Shown: piece by piece, positions 1 through 7,538 of the stretch | Numbering within the stretch: the first letter of the stretch is position 1 | Layout of the letters: every line of letters starts with the position of its first letter | NCBI GenBank assembly: GCA_937874345.1 | Contig: CALNBT010000067.1 | Location: forward strand, 1-11,673 | Direction: 5' to 3' | DNA from: an uncultured Prevotella sp. | GTDB taxonomy: Bacteria; Bacteroidota; Bacteroidia; Bacteroidales; Bacteroidaceae | Length of the DNA stretch: 11,673 bases | Notes under the pieces: model-generated | What the model was told of the DNA's origin: nothing | The model's database searches: none | What the model saw: the letters and a program-made list of their open reading frames with translations, nothing else | Made by a program: the position numbers and the translations under genes

Positions 1-46
1 TGCCGGCGAAAAGGTTGCACATTACTTTTGATTGACGATGTGATAT

Positions 47-88
47 AAAAAAAATATAGGGACCGAACATTCATTCAGTCCCTATATT
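47..88 (-). terminator. Intrinsic terminator of the lon-tgt-lptG-helicase gene group
   Basis: An 11-bp perfect stem (53-63 AATATAGGGAC pairs with 78-88 GTCCCTATATT) encloses a 14-base loop, and GAA/TTC inside the loop can add three more pairs. Reading the minus strand, the hairpin is followed at once by eight T residues (plus-strand A run at 47-54). That is the classic rho-independent arrangement for transcripts arriving from the helicase gene, whose stop codon is about 60 bases upstream. The plus-strand reading has no T run after the hairpin, so it should act mainly in the minus direction. A smaller hairpin (111-116 TCCTGC with 123-128 GCAGGA) lies between the gene and this terminator. Confidence 0.88.
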
Positions 89-145
89 ATAAGGTGATAG
101 GATAACCCTGTCCTGCGTTAAGGCAGGAGTTTCGTACGCAAATGG

Positions 146-2014
146 TTATTTTTTAAACCACTTAAGCCATTTCAACGGTTTTTTAATGATTGACTTAATG
201 CTGCCGTCCTGCTTTGGTGCAGCTGCCTTGGCTGTAGATGTTGCCGTGCGTTCGGCACCATCTTGTTGGCGGTTGCGCTGGCGATTGTCGTTTGGACGTG
301 GGCGACGGTTGTTGCGATTGTCGCGTGGCTGGGCACCTGTGCCGTCCCTGCGTTGCGACTGGTTGCCACGGTTCGCGTTGCGTGTATCACCTGACTGACT
401 ATTAGGGTTGTCCTTGCGAGGCGCCTGTTCGCCACGATTGTTGTTGCGGCGCTGACGGTTTTCATTGTCCTTGCGAGGAGTCTGTTCTGTACGATTACCA
501 TTGTTCTCACCGGCTTTACGGTTCTCGCCTTCGCCGGCAGGTCTTGGACCCTGCGGCCTGTTATTGCGACGACGTTGCTGCTGACGGTTTCTGTTCTCTG
601 CATTTGCTGCATTTTCGGTCTGTTCGCCTGTCTTTTTAGCCTGTGCTTCAGCAGTCTGTTCACCATCTTTGGGGCGATAACCTTGACGTTGATAGCGTGG
701 CTTGCGTGGTTCGCCACCCTCTGTTGTAGCTCCTTCAGCAGAAGCCTGAGCGGGTTGTCCTTCAGCATTGCGATATGGCTTGTGCTTGTGTGCCGTCTGA
801 TCACGGTCATTGCGTCTGACATTCTTCGCCTTTGCTGGTCTGCGATCAGGTTTGCCTTCATCAACATATTCGGGAGCCTCGCCCAATTCTTCGGGCAATG
901 GAATCTTTTCGATTTCTTTTTCCAAGAACTTCTCTATCTGCATAAAATAATGCATGTCGTCTTTTGCCACCAAGGTGATTGCTGCTCCGTCACGGTCGGC
1001 GCGGGCCGTACGCCCGATACGGTGAACATAATCCTCTGCATCGCGTGGCACATCATAGTTGATGACAATGGCGATGTCGTCGATGTCGATACCTCGTGAC
1101 AGGATGTCGGTAGCCACCAGTACATCGGTCTGACCGCTCTTGAAGCGGAACATCACCTCATCGCGGGCAGCTTGTTCCAGGTCGGAGTGCATCTCGTCAC
1201 AGTTGACCTTCATGCGTTGCAGCGCCCCACTGACTTGTTTCACCTTCTGTTTGGCACCACAGAATACGATGACACGTTTCAGGTCGCCTTTCTTGAAGAT
1301 ATCCTTGATGATACCCAGTTTCTGCGTTTCGTAGCAGATATAGGCCATCTGTTTGATTTTCTCGGCCGGTTTGCTTACCGCCAGCTTGATTTCAACAGGA
1401 TTCTTAAGCAGGGTTTGTGCCAGTTCATTGATCTTTTTAGGCATGGTAGCCGAGAACATGATGGTCTGACAGGTCTTGGGCAGTTTCTTTGCGATGGTCA
1501 TGATGTCGTCAGAGAAGCCCATGTCGAGCATGCGGTCGGCCTCATCGAGAACAAAAAAGCTTACTTTGCTCAAGTCTACGTTACCCAAACTGATGTGACT
1601 GATAAAGCGACCCGGGGTGGCAATCACGACATCTGCACCCAGTTTCAAGCTCTTCAGCTCCTGGTCGTAACGGTTTCCATCGTTGCCTCCATAGACAGCT
1701 ACGCTGCTAACACCTTGAAGATAATAGCCAAAGCCTTGCATGGCTTGGTCTATCTGTTGTGCCAGCTCACGGGTTGGTGCCATAATCAGGCAGTTGATGG
1801 TTTCGTCGGGATAGTTACCACTATCGATCATGCTTAGGATGGGCAGTAGGTAAGCAGCGGTTTTGCCGGTTCCTGTTTGGGCAACACCCATGACGTCGCG
1901 TTTATTCAGGATTTCTGGTATACACTTTTCTTGCACGGGTGTGCAGTCATCAAAGCGCATATCATATAATGCGTCTAAGACGTTGTTGTTTAAATCTAAT
2001 TCTTCAAATTTCAT
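146..2014 (-). CDS. DEAD-box ATP-dependent RNA helicase (RhlE-like) with long basic low-complexity tail
   Basis: This is a superfamily 2 RNA helicase that would use ATP to unwind short RNA duplexes in ribosome assembly, RNA decay or cold adaptation in the cytoplasm. The 622-residue product shows every family motif in order: Q motif near residues 20-28, motif I AQTGTGKT (45-52), PTRELA (80-85), GG (109-110), TPGR (133-136), DEAD (157-160), SAT (188-190), ATDILSRGID (301-310) and HRIGRTAR (331-338). The core ends near residue 375. A tail of roughly 230 residues follows, very rich in R, N, Q, G and K, with imperfect 19-residue repeats around EQTPRKDN/EQAPRKDN, and closes with the basic amphipathic KSIIKKPLKWLKWFKK. 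The ATG at 2014 is preferred over an in-frame TTG at 2026; no Shine-Dalgarno is visible, as is common in Bacteroidetes. The gene lies 144 bases downstream of the permease gene and ends just before the intrinsic terminator. The helicase family is certain; the exact subfamily and RNA target are not. Confidence 0.95.
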   Translation of the reverse strand: MKFEELDLNNNVLDALYDMRFDDCTPVQEKCIPEILNKRDVMGVAQTGTGKTAAYLLPILSMIDSGNYPDETINCLIMAPTRELAQQIDQAMQGFGYYLQGVSSVAVYGGNDGNRYDQELKSLKLGADVVIATPGRFISHISLGNVDLSKVSFFVLDEADRMLDMGFSDDIMTIAKKLPKTCQTIMFSATMPKKINELAQTLLKNPVEIKLAVSKPAEKIKQMAYICYETQKLGIIKDIFKKGDLKRVIVFCGAKQKVKQVSGALQRMKVNCDEMHSDLEQAARDEVMFRFKSGQTDVLVATDILSRGIDIDDIAIVINYDVPRDAEDYVHRIGRTARADRDGAAITLVAKDDMHYFMQIEKFLEKEIEKIPLPEELGEAPEYVDEGKPDRRPAKAKNVRRNDRDQTAHKHKPYRNAEGQPAQASAEGATTEGGEPRKPRYQRQGYRPKDGEQTAEAQAKKTGEQTENAANAENRNRQQQRRRNNRPQGPRPAGEGENRKAGENNGNRTEQTPRKDNENRQRRNNNRGEQAPRKDNPNSQSGDTRNANRGNQSQRRDGTGAQPRDNRNNRRPRPNDNRQRNRQQDGAERTATSTAKAAAPKQDGSIKSIIKKPLKWLKWFKK

Positions 2015-2158
2015 GTTTTGTTTCAATTTTGTTGGGGAGTGAAGGAGTTACGTGCGATGGGAAAGTCCATTTGTCCGTTTCAGACAGCCGTTCGCCTTGT
2101 AGACGATTGTTTATCGGCATAAACTTCTGTTCGCTGGTACAACTCCTTGCCAATTTTC

Positions 2159-3391
2159 CTACCTTGGTGCGCTGCGATACAGGAAATAAGCAACGATGGC
2201 AAATAGCATGTTGGGCATCCATGCTGCCAGTACAGGTGGTGCGTTGGCGTTGATGGCGAATGTCGCCGATACAGTTTGCAGCATGATGTACAGAAAACTT
2301 AGGCCCAATCCTAATCCTAAGTATAATCCCATGCCGCCTTTGCGCTTGCGTGATGCCAGTGATGCCCCGATGATGGTCAGGATAAACGAGGCAAATGATG
2401 TCGCAATGCGCTTGTGGTACTCTACCTGGTACTGTACCACATTGCCCGATCCACGGTTGATCTGCTTCGAGATATAATCGAGAAGCTCGGGACTCGTAAA
2501 GGTTTCCTGCTGTCCCTTCGAGTATACCAGGTCGGTAGGTTCCATCTGAATCAGCGTGTCGCGTTTGCTGCCACTGGTAATGTGCTCGCGCAAGCCTTTC
2601 AGCTGTCTAATCTTCCATCCCGTAACGCTCCAATGATACTTCGCGTCCGAAATGGTGTCATACTGGATCTCCATCGCCGTCATATGGCTTACCAGCTTTT
2701 TATCTTCAAACTTGTCAAGCGAGAACCCATACCCCCGCTTGGACTTGTCGTCATAATGCTGGATGTAGGCGATGGTTCCCTTGGCAACCTGAAGCATCAC
2801 ATTGTCAGATGATGTCAGTCTTGTACTGTTTCGGTAAAGACTTTCAAAGTTCTGACGTATCACCGTTCCGTGCGGTATGACGTAGGAATTGAGATAGAAA
2901 GCCATTGTTGACAGCAAGATACACGAAATCATGTAAGGGCGAAGCAAACGCTTGTACGATACACCCGACGACATCATCGCAATGATTTCAGAGTTGCCCG
3001 CCAGTTTCGAGGTGAAGAAAATCACCGAGATAAAGACGAACAGTGGACTGAACAGATTGCTGTAATACGGAATAAAGTTAGCGTAATAATCAAAGATAAT
3101 CGCTCTGACAGGTGCCTTGTGTTCGACAAACTTTGACAGGTTTTCGTTGAAGTCGAAGACAATGGCAATCGCAATGATCAGCAGGATGGAAAAGAAATAC
3201 GTACCGATGAATTTCTTGATGATGTACCAGTCCATGATACGGATATACCGCAAGGGATTCAGTACACGCATGAAGCCAAACTTTCGTCCAATCCATACCA
3301 TCAAGGATGTGAGCCACTTGAAATGACGTTCCATCCATCGGCCTGTCTTGTACAGTTTGCGATATCGTTTCAGTTTATGATAACTCTTCAT
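2159..3391 (-). CDS. lptG: LptF/LptG-family permease (lipopolysaccharide export)
   Basis: This is a YjgP/YjgQ-family inner-membrane protein. In the characterised system, LptF and LptG with the ATPase LptB extract lipopolysaccharide from the inner membrane and pass it to LptC. The 410-residue product has the family layout: three N-terminal membrane segments (about 62-82, 106-127 and 151-172), a periplasmic domain (about 175-328) corresponding to the family's beta-jellyroll, and three C-terminal segments (about 329-347, 354-374 and 386-406). The GNSEIIAMMSSGVSYKRLL stretch (132-150) is the typical cytoplasmic coupling loop that contacts LptB. About 50 basic residues precede the usual DWYIIKKF start of the membrane domain, so a downstream ATG such as 3271 (residue 41) or 3235 (residue 53) may be the true start; neither has a strong ribosome-binding site. 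It sits 47 bases downstream of tgt on the same strand. Assignment to LptG rather than LptF rests on the overall pattern and the tgt neighbour, so the symbol is tentative. Confidence 0.9.
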   Translation of the reverse strand: MKSYHKLKRYRKLYKTGRWMERHFKWLTSLMVWIGRKFGFMRVLNPLRYIRIMDWYIIKKFIGTYFFSILLIIAIAIVFDFNENLSKFVEHKAPVRAIIFDYYANFIPYYSNLFSPLFVFISVIFFTSKLAGNSEIIAMMSSGVSYKRLLRPYMISCILLSTMAFYLNSYVIPHGTVIRQNFESLYRNSTRLTSSDNVMLQVAKGTIAYIQHYDDKSKRGYGFSLDKFEDKKLVSHMTAMEIQYDTISDAKYHWSVTGWKIRQLKGLREHITSGSKRDTLIQMEPTDLVYSKGQQETFTSPELLDYISKQINRGSGNVVQYQVEYHKRIATSFASFILTIIGASLASRKRKGGMGLYLGLGLGLSFLYIMLQTVSATFAINANAPPVLAAWMPNMLFAIVAYFLYRSAPR

Positions 3392-3438
3392 CCTGTTGTT
3401 GTCTTGCTTTTCTCGGATTGATGTTGTCTTTCATGGTG

Positions 3439-4566
3439 TTAGATTCTTCGGCCCAGTTGGTCGATGATGCTGCGCTTCCACGTCACAAAGTCACCTTGCT
3501 CGATATGTTTCCTTGCGTCGCCTACCAGTTGAAGGTAGAACGACAGGTTGTGTATCGAAGCAATTTGCAACGCAAGATACTCCTGGGCCTTGAACAGATG
3601 ATGCAGGTACGCCTTGGTATGGCGTCTGTCGGTATCACATCCGTTGGGGTCGATAGGTGTAAAGTCGTTTTCCCACTTCTTGTTGCGCATGTTCATCGTT
3701 CCCTCGTACGTAAACAGCAATGCATTGCGGCCGTTGCGGGTAGGCATCACACAGTCGAACATGTCAACGCCCCGCTCGATGCCCTCGAGCAGGTTCTGTG
3801 GTGTACCCACGCCCATCAGGTAGCGGGGTTTGTCTTTCGGTAGGATGTCGTTCACTACCTCAATCATCTCGTACATTACTTCTGTCGGTTCGCCAACCGC
3901 CAGTCCGCCAATGGCGTTACCGTCGGCACCTTTGTCTGCGATGTATTGAGCCGATTCACGTCTCAGGTCCTTGTAGGCTGCTCCCTGCACAATGGGAAAC
4001 AGACTCTGGTTGTACCCGTAGAACGGTTGTGTCTCATTGAAACGCTTAACACAGCGGTCCAACCAGCGGTGTGTCATGGCCATGCTTTTCTTGGCATAGT
4101 CGTAATCGCAGTCGCCTGGAGGACATTCGTCAAAAGCCATCATGATGTCGGCACCGATGATACGTTCGGTATCCATCACGCTTTCGGGCGTAAAGAAATG
4201 TTTCGAGCCATCGATGTGCGACCTGAACTCACATCCTTCTTCCTTCAACTTACGGATTCCGGTGAGCGAAAACACCTGAAAGCCGCCCGAATCGGTGAGG
4301 ATGGGATGATTCCAGCCAATAAACTGATGCAGTCCGCCCGCTCTCTGAAGGATGTCCAGACCGGGTCTGAGGTACAAGTGATAGGTATTGCCCAGGATGA
4401 TCTGTGCCTGTACCTGCTGTTCCAGTTCACTAAAATGTACAGCTTTCACCGATCCTACAGTGCCTACGGGCATGAAGATCGGTGTCTTGATTTGGCCATG
4501 TGCCGTCGTGATGAGTCCTGTTCGGGCATCACTGGCTTGGTCGGTATGTTGTAGTTCAAAAGTCAT
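3439..4566 (-). CDS. tgt: Queuine/preQ1 tRNA-guanine transglycosylase
   Basis: This enzyme exchanges guanine-34 in the GUN anticodons of Asp, Asn, His and Tyr tRNAs for the queuosine precursor preQ1 (bacterial type). The 375-residue product, close to the bacterial norm, shows the TGT TIM-barrel signatures: LTDSGGFQVFSL with active-site Asp92, the substrate-binding MAFDECPP (Asp146), PIVQGA (Gln194), GGLAVGE (220-226), and the nucleophile Asp271 in MFDCVMPTRNGRN. The C-terminal zinc site is unusual. The CxCxxC of characterised bacterial enzymes is reduced here to one cysteine (Cys310, in PNGCDTDRRH), although the later ligand histidine (His339, in SIHNL) is kept. The ATG at 4566 is chosen because a good Shine-Dalgarno, AGGAGA on the minus strand (plus 4574-4579), lies seven bases upstream; an in-frame TTG at 4593 lies upstream of that site and is unlikely. 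The gene lies between lon and the lptG-type gene, the usual neighbourhood in Bacteroidales. Confidence 0.96.
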   Translation of the reverse strand: MTFELQHTDQASDARTGLITTAHGQIKTPIFMPVGTVGSVKAVHFSELEQQVQAQIILGNTYHLYLRPGLDILQRAGGLHQFIGWNHPILTDSGGFQVFSLTGIRKLKEEGCEFRSHIDGSKHFFTPESVMDTERIIGADIMMAFDECPPGDCDYDYAKKSMAMTHRWLDRCVKRFNETQPFYGYNQSLFPIVQGAAYKDLRRESAQYIADKGADGNAIGGLAVGEPTEVMYEMIEVVNDILPKDKPRYLMGVGTPQNLLEGIERGVDMFDCVMPTRNGRNALLFTYEGTMNMRNKKWENDFTPIDPNGCDTDRRHTKAYLHHLFKAQEYLALQIASIHNLSFYLQLVGDARKHIEQGDFVTWKRSIIDQLGRRI

Positions 4567-4573
4567 ATTCAAG

Positions 4574-4579
4574 TCTCCT
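4574..4579 (-). promoter_or_regulatory. Shine-Dalgarno that fixes the tgt start
   Basis: AGGAGA on the minus strand ends seven bases before the ATG at 4566. It lies downstream of the alternative TTG codon at 4593 and so decides the start. Most other genes in this window have no comparable site. Confidence 0.75.
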
Positions 4580-4666
4580 GTTGCCCTGATCAATAAAGGG
4601 TAGAGGAGTCAGAAATCATTTAATGTGATTCTTTCTAGCGTTCATAATTGTTTTGTTGACATTTAT

Positions 4667-4702
4667 CACTGCCATCACTGTCTTTCAGAAGTGGTGGCAG
4701 TG
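4667..4702 (-). terminator. 13-bp inverted repeat between lon and tgt, possible weak or partial terminator
   Basis: CACTGCCATCACT (4667-4679) pairs with AGTGGTGGCAGTG (4690-4702) around a 10-base loop. The single irregular pair is a G-U wobble in plus-strand RNA but an A-C mismatch in minus-strand RNA. The hairpin starts seven bases after the lon stop codon. No T run follows in the minus direction (the next bases are ATAAATGTCAACAAAAC), so it is not a canonical intrinsic terminator. It may attenuate lon-tgt read-through, protect the lon mRNA 3' end, or mark a processing site. Confidence 0.4.
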
Positions 4703-4708
4703 TTAAGC

Positions 4709-7186
4709 TCAACAGGGAGACTGCTTGCCGAGTGTTGGTTCCTCTTTGCACGTCAAGTCAATGGGCTTTTCAACCAATTCATCGGTCAGTGCAAATTCCC
4801 AAACCTCCTGGACATTCTCCACATAGTGGAATTCAACGCCCTGACGATATTTCTCGGGAATCTCGTCGATATCCTTCTTGTTTTCCTTGCACATCACGAT
4901 GTCGGTGATGCCGGCTCGCTTGGCAGCCAGAATCTTTTCCTTGATGCCCCCTACAGGAAGCACCTTGCCGCGCAGCGTAATCTCACCCGTCATGGCCGTG
5001 TTCTTGCGAACCTTTCGCTGTGTCAGTGCCGAAGCGATAGATGTTGCGATGGTGATACCGGCTGATGGACCGTCTTTTGGAGTAGCCCCCTCGGGTACGT
5101 GGATGTGGATGTTCCAATAATCGAAGAGACGATAATCGATGCCTAATGAGTCGACATGGGCCTTGACATATTCCAAGGCGATAATGGCCGATTCTTTCAT
5201 CACATCCCCCAAGTTACCCGTCAAGGTCAGCTTACTGGCTTTTCCCTTGCTGATGGAAGTCTCGATAAACAGAATCTCACCCCCTACAGATGTCCATGCC
5301 AGTCCGGTTACCACACCGGCATAGTCGTTGCCCTGATAGATGTCACGGTAGAATGGCGGCTTGCCCAGCAGACCTTCCAGTTTGTCAGGGGTAATATTGG
5401 TATCGGGTAAGGAACCTTCAAGAGCCTGGTTGAAGGCCAACTTGCGCAGTGCCTTGCCAATTTGCTTCTCCAACTGGCGCACACCACTTTCGCGGGTATA
5501 TTGTTCGATGATGTTTTCCAAGGTAGCCTTGGCAAACTTTATTTTGGGTATATGCGTGTCCAGCCCGGTAGCTTCCAATTCCTTCGGTAAGAGGTGGCGC
5601 TTGGCAATCTCAATCTTCTCTTCCGTGATATAACCGCTTACCTCGATAATCTCCATACGGTCGAGCAAAGGACGAGGGATGGTATTGAGGTCGTTGGCCG
5701 TAGCAATGAACATCACGTGCGACAGGTCATAGTCTACATCGAGGTAGTTGTCGTGGAAAGCGCTGTTCTGTTCGGGGTCGAGCACTTCGAGCAATGCCGA
5801 TGACGGATCACCGTTGATGGTATTCTGTGTTACCTTGTCTATTTCGTCGAGAATGAACACGGGGTTCGAGGAACCGGCTTTCTGTAGACTCTTGATGATA
5901 CGACCCGGCATGGCACCGATATACGTACGGCGATGACCGCGTACCTCAGACTCGTCGTGTACACCTCCTAAAGAGATACGTACATACTTGCGTTTCATCG
6001 CTGAGGCAATGCTCTTGCCCAACGATGTCTTCCCGACGCCCGGAGGACCGTAGAGGCATAGGATAGGCGATTTGAGGTTACCGCGCAGTTGCAGCACAGC
6101 CATATATTCCAGAATGCGTTCCTTGACTTTCTCCATCCCATAGTGATCGTGGTCGAGAACCTTTTGGGCCCGTTTCAGGTCAAGGTTGTCGGCAGAGAAC
6201 TCACCCCAAGGCAGTGCGACCATTGTCTGCAGATAGTTGAGTTGCACGCTGTATTCGGGACTCTGGGTATTATACATATCCAGTTTGTCAAGTTCTTTAT
6301 AGAACGTTTCCTTGATCTCGTCGTTCCATTTCTTGTTCTTGGCCTTACTTTCCAAGTCGCGGCGTTCGGGCGAACCCTCACCGTTACCCAGCTCTTCCTT
6401 GATATTCTTGATCTGCTGTTGCAGAAAATATTCGCGTTGCTGTTCGTCTAAGTCCTCACGAGTCTTACTGCGGATGCTCTTCTTCAGTTCCAACAGCTGC
6501 ATCTCCTTGTTGAGCGCTTTGAGCGACACAATGATTCGTTCGATCATCGAGTCAGCATTCAGCATTTTGATTTTGTCCTCGATGGTAAACGGCAGGTTGG
6601 AACACATGTAGTTGACGCTGATGACATCGTTTTGGATATTCGACAGGGCAAACTGCGCTTCATCTGCAATCTCGTCACTCTCTTTTATATATTCGATGGC
6701 CAACTTGCGATAATCGTCTGCCGCAGCGTGATATTCGGCATCGTTGCCTGTTGGCAGCTGTTCTGTTGCCGAAGTCGTTGTACCCTGCAGATACGGTCTT
6801 AGCTTTGTGATCTTCTCCAGCTTACAACGTCCCAACGCCTGGACGATAGCCGTCACATTAGCACCGTGTGTCGGAACTTCCAACACACGTATTAGTCGGG
6901 CATAAACGCCATATTCGTATAAATCTTTCTGATGAGGATCATCCTGTTCTGCATTTTTTTGACAAAAGATAGCGAAAATCATGTCTGGATTCTTCTTCGC
7001 TTTCTCTATCAGCTTCAAGCTGTTGTCACGTCCGATGAGAATAGGTGAGAGGACTCCCGGAAACATAACCATGTTGCGGGTAGCCAATATCGCAACTTCT
7101 CCTTCGATGGTTACATTGAAGAGACTTGAGATGTCTCCTTCGTAGTCGGCAATCATCTGAATAGATGCGTTTGATTTTTTATTCAT
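4709..7186 (-). CDS. lon: ATP-dependent Lon protease (LonA type)
   Basis: Lon is a hexameric cytoplasmic AAA+ serine protease that degrades misfolded proteins and selected regulators. The 825-residue product, normal for LonA, contains the N-terminal substrate-recognition LON domain (about 30-230), a helical linker (about 230-330), and the AAA+ module with Walker A GPPGVGKTS (near 380-388), Walker B VFILDEID (near 443-450) and a sensor region including MFIATAND. The C-terminal protease domain carries the catalytic Ser in KDGPSAG (about Ser708) and Lys in GGIKEK (about Lys751), 43 residues apart as in the E. coli Ser679/Lys722 dyad. The domain ends near residue 800, and a short tail with two cysteines (TCKEEPTLGKQSPC) follows. 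The ATG at 7186 gives the expected N-terminus; no Shine-Dalgarno is seen, but a TAnnTTTG box sits just upstream. It is the first gene of the minus-strand group and is divergent from mgtA. Confidence 0.97.
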   Translation of the reverse strand: MNKKSNASIQMIADYEGDISSLFNVTIEGEVAILATRNMVMFPGVLSPILIGRDNSLKLIEKAKKNPDMIFAIFCQKNAEQDDPHQKDLYEYGVYARLIRVLEVPTHGANVTAIVQALGRCKLEKITKLRPYLQGTTTSATEQLPTGNDAEYHAAADDYRKLAIEYIKESDEIADEAQFALSNIQNDVISVNYMCSNLPFTIEDKIKMLNADSMIERIIVSLKALNKEMQLLELKKSIRSKTREDLDEQQREYFLQQQIKNIKEELGNGEGSPERRDLESKAKNKKWNDEIKETFYKELDKLDMYNTQSPEYSVQLNYLQTMVALPWGEFSADNLDLKRAQKVLDHDHYGMEKVKERILEYMAVLQLRGNLKSPILCLYGPPGVGKTSLGKSIASAMKRKYVRISLGGVHDESEVRGHRRTYIGAMPGRIIKSLQKAGSSNPVFILDEIDKVTQNTINGDPSSALLEVLDPEQNSAFHDNYLDVDYDLSHVMFIATANDLNTIPRPLLDRMEIIEVSGYITEEKIEIAKRHLLPKELEATGLDTHIPKIKFAKATLENIIEQYTRESGVRQLEKQIGKALRKLAFNQALEGSLPDTNITPDKLEGLLGKPPFYRDIYQGNDYAGVVTGLAWTSVGGEILFIETSISKGKASKLTLTGNLGDVMKESAIIALEYVKAHVDSLGIDYRLFDYWNIHIHVPEGATPKDGPSAGITIATSIASALTQRKVRKNTAMTGEITLRGKVLPVGGIKEKILAAKRAGITDIVMCKENKKDIDEIPEKYRQGVEFHYVENVQEVWEFALTDELVEKPIDLTCKEEPTLGKQSPC

Positions 7187-7208
7187 GTCAATCTTTGTTA
7201 TCGAGGGA

Positions 7209-7216
7209 CAAAGGTA
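7209..7216 (-). promoter_or_regulatory. Bacteroidetes-type -7 promoter box for lon
   Basis: TACCTTTG on the minus strand matches the Bacteroidetes -7 consensus TAnnTTTG and lies 22 bases upstream of the lon ATG, implying a short 5' leader. No clear -33 TTTG is visible at the expected spacing, so the call rests on one box and its position. Confidence 0.5.
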
Positions 7217-7446
7217 CTAATTATTCTTGAGAATATAATTCACGTTTACAACTATTTATCTTTATCCTGCCATCTGTTTGTGCCGTATAGAGGCTACCTA
7301 TAAAAGTAAAAAGACTTTTTTGTCTTTTGATGGATGGATTTTTGTCACGTTAGGTTAATAACATTAAAATAAAGTTACATTTTGAACATATTGTGTGTTT
7401 TTATATTAAATATCCCATCAACGGATCATATTTCGGAATATAATGT

Positions 7447-7454
7447 TACTTTTG
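7447..7454 (+). promoter_or_regulatory. Bacteroidetes-type -7 promoter box for the mgtA leader
   Basis: TACTTTTG matches TAnnTTTG exactly. Transcription would start near 7461, about 15 bases before the first ATG of the leader open frame and about 130 bases before mgtA, giving a long 5' leader. No good -33 element is evident, and a small inverted repeat lies directly upstream. Confidence 0.5.
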
Positions 7455-7475
7455 CAAAAAATTTAAACAACAAGT

Positions 7476-7538
7476 ATGAACATGAACGAAGATCCTTATC
7501 CGAGTACATGTAATGTAACGTCAATCAGCATTCGTTAA
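7476..7538 (+). CDS. Candidate Mg2+-responsive leader peptide of mgtA (MgtL-like)
   Basis: This is a 20-codon open frame starting MNMNEDPYPS and ending in TSISIR before a TAA. It lies between the promoter-like box (7447-7454) and mgtA, about 15 bases after the predicted transcription start. A second ATG at codon 3 could serve instead, and there is no Shine-Dalgarno. The acidic pair followed by two prolines spaced by one residue (EDPYP) resembles the N-terminus of enterobacterial MgtL (E. coli MDPEPTPLP). There, acidic residues and prolines make the ribosome unstable when Mg2+ is low, and this switches on mgtA. The similarity is in composition and position, not proven homology. The codons for residues 12-15 carry the RNA segments that can pair with the mgtA ribosome-binding region. 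The chance that such a short frame is accidental is real, hence the moderate score. Confidence 0.45.
   Translation: MNMNEDPYPSTCNVTSISIR

Larger units (their letters stand above)
7187..7475. other. Divergent lon/mgtA intergenic region
   Basis: This AT-rich stretch carries promoter-like boxes facing both ways: TACCTTTG toward lon (7209-7216, minus) and TACTTTTG toward mgtA (7447-7454, plus). A small perfect hairpin, ATATT-TCGG-AATAT (7428-7441), ends six bases before the mgtA box, where it could overlap a regulator site; this is only a possibility. No coding frame with recognisable content was found in it. Confidence 0.6.

Noticed and set aside
23..30. TACTTTTG on the plus strand, matching the -7 promoter consensus
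   Set aside because: It would transcribe straight into the convergent terminator and the 3' end of the helicase gene, and no -33 box accompanies it.
575..1099. Long plus-strand open frame opposite the helicase gene, rich in Leu, Phe and Cys
   Set aside because: It is the antisense reading of the helicase tail and core; hydrophobicity comes from complementing the K/N/Q/R-rich codons.
2015..2026. TTG start for the helicase, adding four residues
   Set aside because: The ATG at 2014 starts the conserved MKFEEL N-terminus and there is no ribosome-binding site favouring TTG.
4567..4593. TTG start for tgt, adding nine residues
   Set aside because: The Shine-Dalgarno lies between this TTG and the ATG at 4566, so the ATG is the start.
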